Below, piece by piece: positions 1 through 7,962 of a DNA stretch of 64,000 nt (positions are counted from its first letter, which is position 1; the number at the start of each line of letters is the position of its first letter). The notes below the pieces were generated by a model. The model was not told the DNA's origin. It searched no databases and worked only from the letters and a program-made list of their open reading frames with translations. Both the position numbers and the translations under genes were made by a program. Origin of the DNA: Pseudobdellovibrio exovorus JSS (GTDB taxonomy: Bacteria; Bdellovibrionota; Bdellovibrionia; Bdellovibrionales; Bdellovibrionaceae); assembly GCF_000348725.1 (NCBI RefSeq), contig NC_020813.1, positions 2,277,563 through 2,341,562 of the forward strand, in the 5' to 3' direction.

Positions 1-491
1 CCCTTAGCTGGCATCTCAGCTATCCGAAAACCTAAGATAAACCTTGTTTTATCCTCTACAGCCAAGCTGATCGATAGAGGTTTAAACTTTGTGGATTCAA
101 AGGTTTCCATATCATCGAATACGATCGTATCGATTGGTTTGTTTGGAATGTGGCTATTTTGCCTTAGATTCCACAAAGCCCACTGTCCAAGGAACATGAA
201 CTTACGAACGATGGTCTTTCTATTGGTTTTTAGAAGCCTTGCCATTCTTCTTTGAGAAACTCCACTTACAAGGTGTTCAAATACTGGAAAGTTCAGATGA
301 GGTTTCTTTTGATACTTACAGGGATGGTAAGTGTTATCTGAGAAGTTCTTATTACAGATAAGGCATTTATACCTTTGAATCCATGTTTGATCATGTTGAC
401 GGAGATATTTCCCTGCAAGAATAAATCGTAAAGGACGAGGTTCGGATGGGGTTTGATTGGAGTTTAATTTAAAACATCGTGGACACTGCAT
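1..491 (-). CDS. IS transposase, IS1/IS1595-like, truncated by window edge
   Basis: About 163 residues read from an ATG at 489-491 leftward off the window edge. The protein opens with MQCPRC and a second CLIC pair (zinc ribbon). A helix-turn-helix-like stretch, SGVSQRRMARLLKTNRKTI, follows, then the start of a DDE-type catalytic domain (VFDDMETFE, then a strand typical of IS1/IS1595-type DDE folds). The zinc ribbon plus HTH plus early acidic residue is characteristic of these transposases; the exact family cannot be fixed without the C-terminal half. The gene lies just downstream of yejE on the same strand and marks the end of the conserved operon. Its start codon lies at the edge of a perfect hairpin. 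Confidence 0.8.
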   Translation of the reverse strand, partial: MQCPRCFKLNSNQTPSEPRPLRFILAGKYLRQHDQTWIQRYKCLICNKNFSDNTYHPCKYQKKPHLNFPVFEHLVSGVSQRRMARLLKTNRKTIVRKFMFLGQWALWNLRQNSHIPNKPIDTIVFDDMETFESTKFKPLSISLAVEDKTRFILGFRIAEMPAK

Positions 492-519
492 GGCCTCAAA
501 TAGCGCAACTTTGAGGCCA
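491..519. repeat. Perfect 10-bp inverted repeat at transposase start
   Basis: TGGCCTCAAA at 491-500 and TTTGAGGCCA at 510-519 are exact reverse complements around a 9-nt loop. In the transposase mRNA the downstream arm runs into the ATG and holds the only GAGG-like sequence, two bases before it. It could mask initiation when transcription reads in from outside, as is known for several insertion sequences, or belong to the element end. Confidence 0.7.
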
Positions 520-540
520 AATGCATCTTAAGGGGCCAGT

Positions 541-1593
541 TTACAGGGCTTTAGAGTCAAACGCATCCCTCACCGCCAACCCAATATTAATCAACAACGT
601 CAACGTCAATACCAACGCTCCTGCCGGATACCACACCAACCACTCGGCGGATGTAATATACTTCTGAGCTTGATCTAACAACTCACCCCAACTTGGCGTC
701 GGAGCCTGCAATCCCAAACCTAAGTAGTCCAAGAAAGCCAGTGTTGAAATATTCGCAGCAATATCAAACGGAGAGAACGTCACGATCGGAGTTAAAGCAT
801 TCGGTAAAATATGACCGAAGATGATCTTGCGATCGGAAGCTCCTAGCGCGCGGGCCGCTTCAACGTATTCACGCTTACGCAATTGTAAAAACTGACCACG
901 CATATACAAAGCGATCTTTGTCCAATCAAATAACGACAACAATATAATCAGGACAAATAAGTTCGGAGTGAAGATCGAAATGATCGTGATCAAAATCAGC
1001 GTGACCGGCATGGTCTGAATGATTTCAACCAAGCGCATACCGAATAAGTCAAACTTACCACCGAAGTAACCTGTTACAGAACCGATCACAACACCAAGTA
1101 AATACGCGGCCATCCACGCACCTACCGCAAAGACTAACGAATAGCGAAGACCATATAAGAGACGTGTTAAAACATCACGGCCACGATCATCTGTCCCCAT
1201 CAAGTTATAACGAGTTGGAGGCGATGGATATGTGTCCACAATAGAATTACTTTCGTAGGCATCCCACTGCACTAGGGGCCATGCCGCCCAGTCACCTTCA
1301 CCAAACTCTAACGATCTGTAATCCATGACGAAGATGTCGTCACGATTAAATGCGGTTGGGTGATATGTAAAAATAATCGGAGCATATATTTTGCCCTGAT
1401 ACTTCATCACGATAGGTTTGCTATTCGCCCAGAACTCAGCGGTTAAGCTTAAGAAAACAAGTGCCAGCAACATCCAAGAGCACACAACCGCTAGACGATT
1501 GCGTTTAAAACGACGATATCGTTTAAGGGTCAGTTCGTTTTTAATTCGTTTTTCAATAAATCCCACAAACTCCCCCTCTCTATTTAAAGTCAA
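541..1593 (-). CDS. yejE: Peptide ABC transporter permease, YejE-like
   Basis: A 350-residue inner-membrane permease of the oligopeptide/microcin C importer type. There is one N-terminal membrane helix (about residues 35-55), a periplasmic loop with the YejE-like segment ELTAEFWANSKPIV... in shifted form (LTAEFWANSKPIVMKYQGK), then NLMGTDDRGRDVLTRLLYG and a BPD_transp_1 core with the coupling-helix motif YVEAARALGASDRKI. It ends DAFDSKAL, close to the E. coli YejE end DAFDPNKA, so the 3' end is intact despite the IS next to it. Its start overlaps the yejB stop by 14 bp, implying translational coupling. In E. coli the next gene is the ATPase yejF; it is absent here. Confidence 0.9.
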   Translation of the reverse strand: MTLNREGEFVGFIEKRIKNELTLKRYRRFKRNRLAVVCSWMLLALVFLSLTAEFWANSKPIVMKYQGKIYAPIIFTYHPTAFNRDDIFVMDYRSLEFGEGDWAAWPLVQWDAYESNSIVDTYPSPPTRYNLMGTDDRGRDVLTRLLYGLRYSLVFAVGAWMAAYLLGVVIGSVTGYFGGKFDLFGMRLVEIIQTMPVTLILITIISIFTPNLFVLIILLSLFDWTKIALYMRGQFLQLRKREYVEAARALGASDRKIIFGHILPNALTPIVTFSPFDIAANISTLAFLDYLGLGLQAPTPSWGELLDQAQKYITSAEWLVWYPAGALVLTLTLLINIGLAVRDAFDSKAL

Positions 1594-2590
1594 TTCTTGG
1601 ATCTACCAAGACGTAGATGATGTCGCTGATAATATTTCCGGCTAGTAATAATAATGCAGAAATAAATGTGATCCCCATGATCACATTGTAATCGCGCGAT
1701 AAAATTGAGTTGTAACTCAATAGACCGATACCATCTAAGTTAAAGATTCTTTCGATGATCAAGGAGCCCGCTAAGAAAACACGTAAGAAACCACCAAGAC
1801 CTGTCGCTACAGGAATCAAAGCATTTCTAAGAGCGTGTTTGAAATAAACGACATTGTCAGCTAACCCCTTCGAGCGCGCTGTACGGATGTAGTCTGATTT
1901 GGTCACATCTAACATCGAACTGCGCACTAACATAGTCAGCTCAGTGAAGTTACCCAACATGTAACATGTTAATGGTAAGATAAAGTGATGAATACGATCT
2001 GTAAATTTACCCCATGTGCTCAAAGTGTCGTAATCGTCAGAGTAAAGATTTCCAATAGGGAATAAGTCAAAATGCGATCCGCCCGCGAACCAAACGATCA
2101 AAAGAATACCCGAAACTAACACAGGAACTGAATAGAGTCCGTAGAGCACGATACCACTGATATGATCAAAGCGACTTCCCACATTGATCGCTTTTTTAAC
2201 CCCCAGCGGAATACACACAAGGTAAGTTAAAAATAAAGAGGCCAAACCGAAAGATAAGGAAACTGGAAACTTCTGTGTGATCACATCGATCACAGGCTCT
2301 TGATAGGTGAAGCTTTCACCAAAATCTAAGCGTGAAATATTCTTTAACCAAATCCAGTAACGCTCGTATACTGGCTTATCAAAACCATATTGCTTAGATA
2401 AATTATCTAAAATCTCTTGAGAAATAACGACACTACTTCCCCCATCACCACCACCGCCCATGCGGATCTGTTGCAATTTCTGCTCGATCGGTCCACCTGG
2501 AGCTGCATTGATAATAAGGAAAGTCAGTAAAGTGATCCCCAGAAAAGTGGGGATCGCCAACAAAAGACGTCTTAGGATATAAACTAACAT
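1580..2590 (-). CDS. yejB: Peptide ABC transporter permease, YejB-like
   Basis: A 336-residue permease with the usual start for this family (MLVYILRRLLLAIPTFLGIT), six predicted membrane segments and the coupling motif YIRTARSKGLADNVVYFKHA. A Gly/Ser-rich stretch (MGGGGDGGSS, about residues 44-53) sits in the first periplasmic loop, where YejB proteins have an extended loop. It starts 18 bp after yejA and overlaps yejE. It would pair with YejE to form the membrane channel for peptides delivered by the binding protein. Confidence 0.9.
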   Translation of the reverse strand: MLVYILRRLLLAIPTFLGITLLTFLIINAAPGGPIEQKLQQIRMGGGGDGGSSVVISQEILDNLSKQYGFDKPVYERYWIWLKNISRLDFGESFTYQEPVIDVITQKFPVSLSFGLASLFLTYLVCIPLGVKKAINVGSRFDHISGIVLYGLYSVPVLVSGILLIVWFAGGSHFDLFPIGNLYSDDYDTLSTWGKFTDRIHHFILPLTCYMLGNFTELTMLVRSSMLDVTKSDYIRTARSKGLADNVVYFKHALRNALIPVATGLGGFLRVFLAGSLIIERIFNLDGIGLLSYNSILSRDYNVIMGITFISALLLLAGNIISDIIYVLVDPRIDFK

Positions 2591-2608
2591 TTAGACTACA
2601 ACCTCAGA

Positions 2609-4255
2609 TTAAGGTTGAGCACTCCACCATGCTCTGTAACCAAAGTCATACTTGAATGTATCACCTGGAGTTCCAACGCGATCAGAAACTGCATAGTATT
2701 CATATTTTCTATTGAATAAGAAAACATAAGGAACATCATCAGCAATCAATGTGTAAGCGCGTTTGAAGATTGCATTACGTTTATTTTGATCTAACTCTGA
2801 ACGGCCTTGATCGATCAATTTATCTACTTCAGCATTTTTGTAAGAACCGAAGTTAGATCCACCTGTACCGATTGAAGATGAGTGCCAGATTTGCTTAGGA
2901 TCGCTCTCCACGTCACCTGCGCCCCAGCCCATTGCCCACAATTGCATTTTCTTTTCATCAATTGTTTTGATGAAGCTGTTCCACTCTAACAATTTCAAAT
3001 CTAAGATAATACCTGCTTTACGGCAGTCTTCTTTAACGATTGTCCATTGTTTTTCAGAGTCTTTGTTTGCGTAGATCATAGTTAAACGCAACTCTGTCTT
3101 TTTACCATCGATTGTTTTTTCTAAAACACCATTTTTATCAGCATCAGCCCAACCAGCTTTTGTTAATAGCTCTTTTGCTTTCGCAGGACTGAATTCGATA
3201 GGTTTACGATCTGGCGACTGTTTTGTTCCCACTGGAACTGGGCTCGTTGCTAAGTTATTTAAGTTTTCTGCAAACTTTTGGTTAATCTCAGCGCGATTCA
3301 CTAAGTGAGCAAAAGCCAAACGTACACTTTTGTCTTTTAGGATTGGATCAACAAAGTTGAAACCGATATAGCCATAAGACTTCGGCATTTCATTTTGTAC
3401 AGCTTTCGTTGTGAACTTACCTGATTTGAAAACTGGCTTGAATGGTTTTCCCGTGATTTTCAATAACGCATCAGTTGATTTGATCTCTGCGTAATCTAAG
3501 TCACCTTTTTTCAGTCTTTCATTCAAGATATTATCGTCTTTAGTTACCTTCATGTTGATTTGAGCGAAGTTAAAGTAACCTTTTAACGCTGGCACATCTT
3601 TACCATACCAATTGTCGAATTTTTTGATCACGATCATTTGACCACGGTCATAACGCACGAACTGGTAAGGACCTGCACCCACAGAGCTTCTTAGTAATTT
3701 AATTGATTTATTGATATCTCCGTAAACTGATTTAGGGATGATGTAGAAACCGCATAAAGAACCTAAGTTTTGGAAGTATTTCTCTTTAGCAGTAAACTTG
3801 ATTGTATGTGTATCAATCACATCAATTTTCGTGAATGTTTCGAAGTATGGAATTGCACTTAAAGCCTCATGTTTTGGATCACGAATAGCTTCTAATGAAA
3901 ACTTCACATCTGCAGCTGTTACTGGGTCACCATTATGGAACGTGGCACCTTTTCTTAATTTAAAAGTGAACTCTAAACCATTCGGAGAAACAGTCCATGA
4001 CTCAGCTAAACGAGGAGTATAGGCCCATGTATTGTAGTCATTATCGCACAGGCTATCTTGAACATAGCGATTGTAGTAACGAGTCGACATATCACCCTTC
4101 ATAATGGGGTGAATACTTTCAGGTTCGAAATCCAAGTGATAGTTCAGCACTCCGCCCTGTGGGGCTTTTGCATTCACTTCAACAGCAGAAGCCGTCGATG
4201 CGATGACGCTGAAACCGACAAGAATCGCTAATATACATTTTGCAGTTGCAAACAT
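2609..4255 (-). CDS. yejA: Periplasmic peptide-binding protein, YejA-like (SBP_bac_5)
   Basis: A 548-residue extracellular solute-binding protein family 5. A Sec signal peptide (about residues 1-24, ending ASTASA) is followed by the family 5 fold: LAESWTVSPNGLEFTFKLRK, HNGDPVTAADVKFSLE and a C-terminal DVPYVFLFNRKYEY region. A strong GGAGG ribosome site precedes the ATG. First gene of the operon with yejB and yejE. It delivers peptides from the periplasm to the permeases, plausible for a bacterium that feeds on prey protein. The assignment to YejA rather than DppA/OppA rests mainly on the partner permeases. Confidence 0.85.
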   Translation of the reverse strand: MFATAKCILAILVGFSVIASTASAVEVNAKAPQGGVLNYHLDFEPESIHPIMKGDMSTRYYNRYVQDSLCDNDYNTWAYTPRLAESWTVSPNGLEFTFKLRKGATFHNGDPVTAADVKFSLEAIRDPKHEALSAIPYFETFTKIDVIDTHTIKFTAKEKYFQNLGSLCGFYIIPKSVYGDINKSIKLLRSSVGAGPYQFVRYDRGQMIVIKKFDNWYGKDVPALKGYFNFAQINMKVTKDDNILNERLKKGDLDYAEIKSTDALLKITGKPFKPVFKSGKFTTKAVQNEMPKSYGYIGFNFVDPILKDKSVRLAFAHLVNRAEINQKFAENLNNLATSPVPVGTKQSPDRKPIEFSPAKAKELLTKAGWADADKNGVLEKTIDGKKTELRLTMIYANKDSEKQWTIVKEDCRKAGIILDLKLLEWNSFIKTIDEKKMQLWAMGWGAGDVESDPKQIWHSSSIGTGGSNFGSYKNAEVDKLIDQGRSELDQNKRNAIFKRAYTLIADDVPYVFLFNRKYEYYAVSDRVGTPGDTFKYDFGYRAWWSAQP

Positions 4256-4468
4256 AGTTTTCCTCCTTCAAGTGGGTCCTTTTTCTTTATGGGCAACATG
4301 AGGGATAGAGTCCGTTATTTCAACTTTTTATTGAAATTCCAGACTCATGATGCGATAAGTTAAAAAATTGAAATCATTTATTTTTTCGGGTTTATCCTCT
4401 AACTAAATGGTGCTGATTTTTATAACTAATTGATATTACTTTTGTTCAACAAAACACAAGAGAGTTTT

Positions 4469-5536
4469 ATGAGCCAACCTACGACAAATAAGAAATTTGA
4501 TCCCACAACCACAATATCTTCTGATTTCGGTATCTTCGGTATTCCTTACAGTGAAGCGGAAAGCCGTCTTGTCCTTTTGCCTGTTCCTTGGGAAGTGACT
4601 ACATCTTACGGAAAAGGAGCTTCGAACGGCCCACGCATCATTCGCCAAGCCTCTGAGCAAATTGATCTTTTCGACTTCGAAACAAAGAATGCCTACGAAC
4701 AAGGCTACTTCATGCGTGAAATCTCTGAGCAAGTTTTAAGCAACAGCCAAAAGTACAAAGCTTTGGCCCAAGAGGTAATTTCTCTTAGAACAGAGCGATC
4801 TGAAGACACCGCTAAAATTGACTCTCTTGTTAACCAAGTCAATACCGCTTCTCGCGAACTGACAGAGTGGGTTTATCAACAAACTAAAGGTATTTTAGAC
4901 TCAGGTAAGCTTTTTGGCCTTGTCGGAGGCGATCACTCCACTCCGCTGGGAGCCATCAAAGCTATTTGCGAAAAGCACAGCGCTAACGGACAAAGTGAAG
5001 TGGGCGTTCTTCATATTGATGCACACTCAGACACGCGCAAAGCCTACCAAGGCTTCGAACAATCTCACGCTTCTATCATGTACAACGTCATGAACTTAGC
5101 CACTAAGCCTAAAAAGCTTGTACAAGTCGGCATCCGTGACTTCTGTGAAGAAGAGTACGATTTCGTACAATCTAGACCAGATGTGAAGACATTCTTTGAT
5201 ATCGCTCTTAAACAGCGTCTTTTAAAAGGCGAAAGTTGGGCTTCAGTGGCTACAGATATCATTCAAGAGCTTCCACAAAAAGTTTATATCTCGTTTGATA
5301 TTGATGGTTTAGACCCTCGCTTCTGCCCATCAACCGGAACTCCGGTGATCGGCGGCTTGTCTGCAGATGAAGTCTTCTTCCTATTTAATTTATTAGCTCA
5401 ATCTGGACGTCAAATCGTCGGTTTCGATTTAAATGAAGTTTCATCTGGTGAAGCGGAAGAATCTGAATGGGACGGAAATGTTGGCGCTCGTATGCTGTAC
5501 AAACTTTGTAACTGGACCGTAGTTACAAATAAATAG
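4469..5536 (+). CDS. Arginase/agmatinase/formiminoglutamase family enzyme
   Basis: 355 residues from ATG 4469, preferred over an upstream start because AAGAGAG lies just before it. All binuclear-manganese motifs of the ureohydrolase family are visible: GGDHS (153-157), HIDAHSD (182-188) and SFDIDGLDP (275-283). The enzyme would hydrolyse a guanidino compound such as agmatine, arginine or formiminoglutamate. A helical insert with charged repeats (about 88-140) separates the N-terminal part from the first metal motif and is longer than in simple agmatinases. A polyamine role (putrescine for the SpeD-SpeE fusion at 54.9 kb) is possible but not shown; substrate is not decidable from sequence alone. 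Confidence 0.85.
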   Translation: MSQPTTNKKFDPTTTISSDFGIFGIPYSEAESRLVLLPVPWEVTTSYGKGASNGPRIIRQASEQIDLFDFETKNAYEQGYFMREISEQVLSNSQKYKALAQEVISLRTERSEDTAKIDSLVNQVNTASRELTEWVYQQTKGILDSGKLFGLVGGDHSTPLGAIKAICEKHSANGQSEVGVLHIDAHSDTRKAYQGFEQSHASIMYNVMNLATKPKKLVQVGIRDFCEEEYDFVQSRPDVKTFFDIALKQRLLKGESWASVATDIIQELPQKVYISFDIDGLDPRFCPSTGTPVIGGLSADEVFFLFNLLAQSGRQIVGFDLNEVSSGEAEESEWDGNVGARMLYKLCNWTVVTNK

Positions 5537-5592
5537 GTAAAACCGCAAAGCCTCTGCTATTCTGGATTCTACACAAAAAACATGGAGGTTTT

Positions 5593-5937
5593 TTGCGTCA
5601 GCTCAGTCTTTTTTCTATTCTTTTTATTTTGATTAACAGCTTGGCTTTATCTGCATTCGCCAAAATCGACTTCGCCAGCTTGATTCAATCCACAACCGAA
5701 GAGCAAAATATCACGGCCACAGAAGTGCATCGTTTTGCTGGTGTGAATACTGATCAAACCCCTGCTAACTACGATATCGTCGTCAGCAGTGAAGCTTCTG
5801 AATTTCAAGTGAAGCTAAAACCGTTGAAGTACCAACCAAAAACAAAAAACTCGGTTTCTTCCCGCGCTGTAGCTTCAGAAAAAAAACGAGTTTTACAAAA
5901 GAAATTAAAAAATAATACATCTACTGTTGCCAACTGA
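5593..5937 (+). CDS. Small secreted protein of unknown function
   Basis: A 114-residue ORF beginning with TTG, preceded by GGAGG four bases upstream. Residues 1-23 (MRQLSLFSILFILINSLALS...) look like a Sec signal peptide ending at AFA. The mature part has no recognised domain; the last 35 residues are basic (KKRVLQKKLKNN). It starts 56 bp after the arginase-family gene and may be co-transcribed. Not recognised; existence is supported by the ribosome site and signal peptide only. Confidence 0.6.
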   Translation: MRQLSLFSILFILINSLALSAFAKIDFASLIQSTTEEQNITATEVHRFAGVNTDQTPANYDIVVSSEASEFQVKLKPLKYQPKTKNSVSSRAVASEKKRVLQKKLKNNTSTVAN

Positions 5938-5940
5938 TTT

Positions 5941-5975
5941 CGAACTGAGCTTAACGGGTTTAAGATCTCAGTTCG
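5941..5975. terminator. Hairpin between convergent genes (candidate bidirectional terminator)
   Basis: CGAACTGAG (5941-5949) pairs exactly with CTCAGTTCG (5967-5975), with a nested CTTAA/TTAAG inner stem. It lies between the ends of two convergent genes. The following T-run is poor on either strand, so the call rests on position and stem quality. Confidence 0.5.
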
Positions 5976-5992
5976 TTGACAACGACGTCGCC

Positions 5993-6388
5993 TTAGCGAG
6001 CGTAACGACGATTCACAGATTCGCGGATCTCAGCACCTTCGATGCTTAGGCGAGTCCAAGGAATAGCGCGAAGTCTTTCCACTTCGATTTGCTCTTCAGT
6101 CTCTTCACACATACCGAAAGCACCACTTTCAATGCGACCTAATGCACTTTCGATCTCGAATAATTGAGATCTTAGGCGATCATTTAAGTTCAACATTTCT
6201 TGCTCAGCTAGAAGACGCATTGTTTGATCGGCTTCGTCTCCGCCTTTTTCACCCAAGTCTAATTTTTCACGAGCTTCTTTTACGCGATTCAAAAGGTCCA
6301 TTTTGGTTTTTAAAAGCTTTTCTTTGCACTCTTTAACCAATTGGTCTGTCAACTTCTCGGTTCCGTGTTTAGCAGCGCCTTTTGCCAT
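5993..6388 (-). CDS. DksA/TraR-family protein lacking most zinc cysteines
   Basis: 131 residues with the DksA layout: N-terminal coiled coil (about 15-85) whose turn carries DEAD (51-54), matching the spaced aspartates at the DksA coiled-coil tip, then the C-terminal zinc-finger region. In the usual finger four cysteines bind zinc. Here only C94 remains (FGMCEETEEQIEVERLRA, then IPWTRLSIEGAE where CxxC is expected). It should still reach into the RNA polymerase secondary channel, but without structural zinc. DksA paralogs with missing cysteines are known in other bacteria to be zinc-independent. GGAGGGG precedes the ATG. Confidence 0.85.
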   Translation of the reverse strand: MAKGAAKHGTEKLTDQLVKECKEKLLKTKMDLLNRVKEAREKLDLGEKGGDEADQTMRLLAEQEMLNLNDRLRSQLFEIESALGRIESGAFGMCEETEEQIEVERLRAIPWTRLSIEGAEIRESVNRRYAR

Positions 6389-6714
6389 GTTACCCCTCCA
6401 GTGAGTGATCTGAGCGATCCAGTTTTAAGTTTTTAAATATCGGCATTATCTGCCTAAAACTTAAGTTCCAAATTGGAACCGCCTTATCTAAATGTATTCT
6501 TGTAATTTTTGCAATCAAAAATCTTACAAAAAATTAAATGGTGTAACATATTGTAATTACTAATATAAAATTAAAACTCACATCTTAATGCAATGTGCTA
6601 AATTGCATAAAAAAGAGTAAAAAATGACGTAACCTTAAATAACTGGAGCTTTTAATCTAATTTAAGATTTTTTTAGCGGTTGAATTCCAAGAAAGTGTAC
6701 GGCATCTGTACCCC
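6389..6714. other. AT-rich intergenic region, divergent promoters
   Basis: 326 bases between the divergently transcribed dksA-like gene and a secreted-protein gene. It holds a perfect palindrome at 6465-6479 and is otherwise AT-rich with runs of T and A. No small ORF or RNA gene could be supported. Promoters for both neighbours must lie here, but no convincing -35/-10 pair was identified. Confidence 0.6.
6465..6479. promoter_or_regulatory. 15-bp perfect palindrome upstream of the dksA-like gene
   Basis: GTTCCAAATTGGAAC is an exact palindrome around a central base, about 77 bp upstream of the dksA-like start. Such symmetry suits a dimeric regulator. The regulator is unknown. Confidence 0.4.
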
Positions 6715-7272
6715 ATGAGAATCTTCTTTTTTGCTCTTTCACTGTTAACCACAGCTCCCGTTTGGGCCCAAATTCCAGATGGGCTTTGGCTCACTCCCTG
6801 CCAGCATGGTCTTCAACGAAAACAAGTTTACAAAGATGCCTTAAGCACAACAACCGAGTTCTTCCACCATGAAGCCAACTGCCATGATCTGGCTTTGAGC
6901 TTCACCACGATTGGCCCCGTTCACTTCAATCTGGATAGTGCGAATCCCCACTTTATTGAATTCACCTACGACAGTATCGCCCTGACCCTACACAAACAGA
7001 GTCTTGTAGATAATTTTAACCAAAGACAGGTCTGCGGAATTCAAAGTTGGCAAATCAATCAACCACAGGTCATTACCGGCTTGCAGTGCGCTCTTTTCAC
7101 CGCAGACTCATTGGTGCAAGTGCCCCATGTGGGACAAAGACGCTATGGAATTTATGAAATCGTTGGACCCCATCTTTATTATGGCCAACTGACACAGGAA
7201 ACGGACGGATCCTCAGTTGAACGACGTCCAACTGAGTTCAATCGGTCTATTGAATATACTTTTCAAAAGTAG
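6715..7272 (+). CDS. Secreted protein of unknown function
   Basis: 185 residues with a signal peptide (1-18, ending APVWA). The mature part is rich in beta-forming residues and has Cys pairs (TPCQHGL, ANCHDL, QVCGIQ, LQCALF) that could form disulfides in the periplasm. No family recognised. Its 3' end overlaps the convergent TetR gene by 26 bp. There is no clear ribosome-binding site before the ATG, so the start is less certain. Confidence 0.6.
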   Translation: MRIFFFALSLLTTAPVWAQIPDGLWLTPCQHGLQRKQVYKDALSTTTEFFHHEANCHDLALSFTTIGPVHFNLDSANPHFIEFTYDSIALTLHKQSLVDNFNQRQVCGIQSWQINQPQVITGLQCALFTADSLVQVPHVGQRRYGIYEIVGPHLYYGQLTQETDGSSVERRPTEFNRSIEYTFQK

Positions 7273-7867
7273 CGCGAATCTCTCCGCTTAAATAAGGAGT
7301 CAACATACGCATAATGTGGCGTTTTGCCTTTTCGACAGTACGTTGATTAGGAGCGCGATCCACGGTTTCAAAGAACTGCATGAAGCTGTTTGAAGCCACG
7401 AAAAGTAATTCGCCCACAAATTCCAACTCGTTCTTAGACTTAATTGGCTCCATATAGCCTGAACGCACCCAGTGCTTGTGCAAGATAATCATGTGGCGGC
7501 CTAATTTTTTAAGGTGGGCTCTCCACAATTTTGAAAGCTCAGGATCTTTTTTACGAAGGGTGTACAGCTCGCGATGGAAAAAGCGGTACTTCCAGTACAA
7601 CTCAAGGTTTTTATCAATGAAATCGATCAACTGCATCTGTTGATTTTTCTTTGCTAACTTGGTCTGAGGCTGCCAAATTTCCGTGGTCTCAGCAGCTAGC
7701 CTTTTGAACAGCTCTCGAATGATTTGTTCTTTGTTTTTATAGTGAAAATAAAGATTACCGGGGCTCATCTTCAGATCACGAGCGATATCGTTAGTCGTTA
7801 CCTCGCTTGCGGCATGTGTATTAAATAGATCCAAAGCACCCAGTAGAATTCTCTCTTTAGTTTTCAT
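7247..7867 (-). CDS. TetR/AcrR-family transcriptional regulator
   Basis: 206 residues. The N-terminal TetR helix-turn-helix is clear: TKERILLGALDLFNTHAASEVTTNDIARDLKMSP followed by GNLYFHYKNKEQI (written in parts). The C-terminal ligand domain is helical and is not matched to a known ligand. The gene is divergent from the penicillin-binding protein gene at 7963, and the intergenic region carries that gene's promoter, so the regulator may control itself and its neighbour. Ligand and targets are unknown. Confidence 0.85.
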   Translation of the reverse strand: MKTKERILLGALDLFNTHAASEVTTNDIARDLKMSPGNLYFHYKNKEQIIRELFKRLAAETTEIWQPQTKLAKKNQQMQLIDFIDKNLELYWKYRFFHRELYTLRKKDPELSKLWRAHLKKLGRHMIILHKHWVRSGYMEPIKSKNELEFVGELLFVASNSFMQFFETVDRAPNQRTVEKAKRHIMRMLTPYLSGEIRATFEKYIQ

Positions 7868-7896
7868 TCGAATATCATAAAACTATCCTTAAGGGG

Positions 7897-7926
7897 TTGA
7901 GAACATTTTTCTTATAGTGTTATAAT
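7897..7926 (+). promoter_or_regulatory. Sigma70-type promoter for the PBP gene
   Basis: TTGAGA (7897-7902), 18-bp spacer, TATAAT (7921-7926), followed by a good ribosome site (AGGAAG) and the ATG at 7963. It lies between the tetR start and the PBP gene. Confidence 0.6.
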
Positions 7927-7962
7927 AAAATCTTTGAACAACGTTAAACAGGAAGTGTAACA

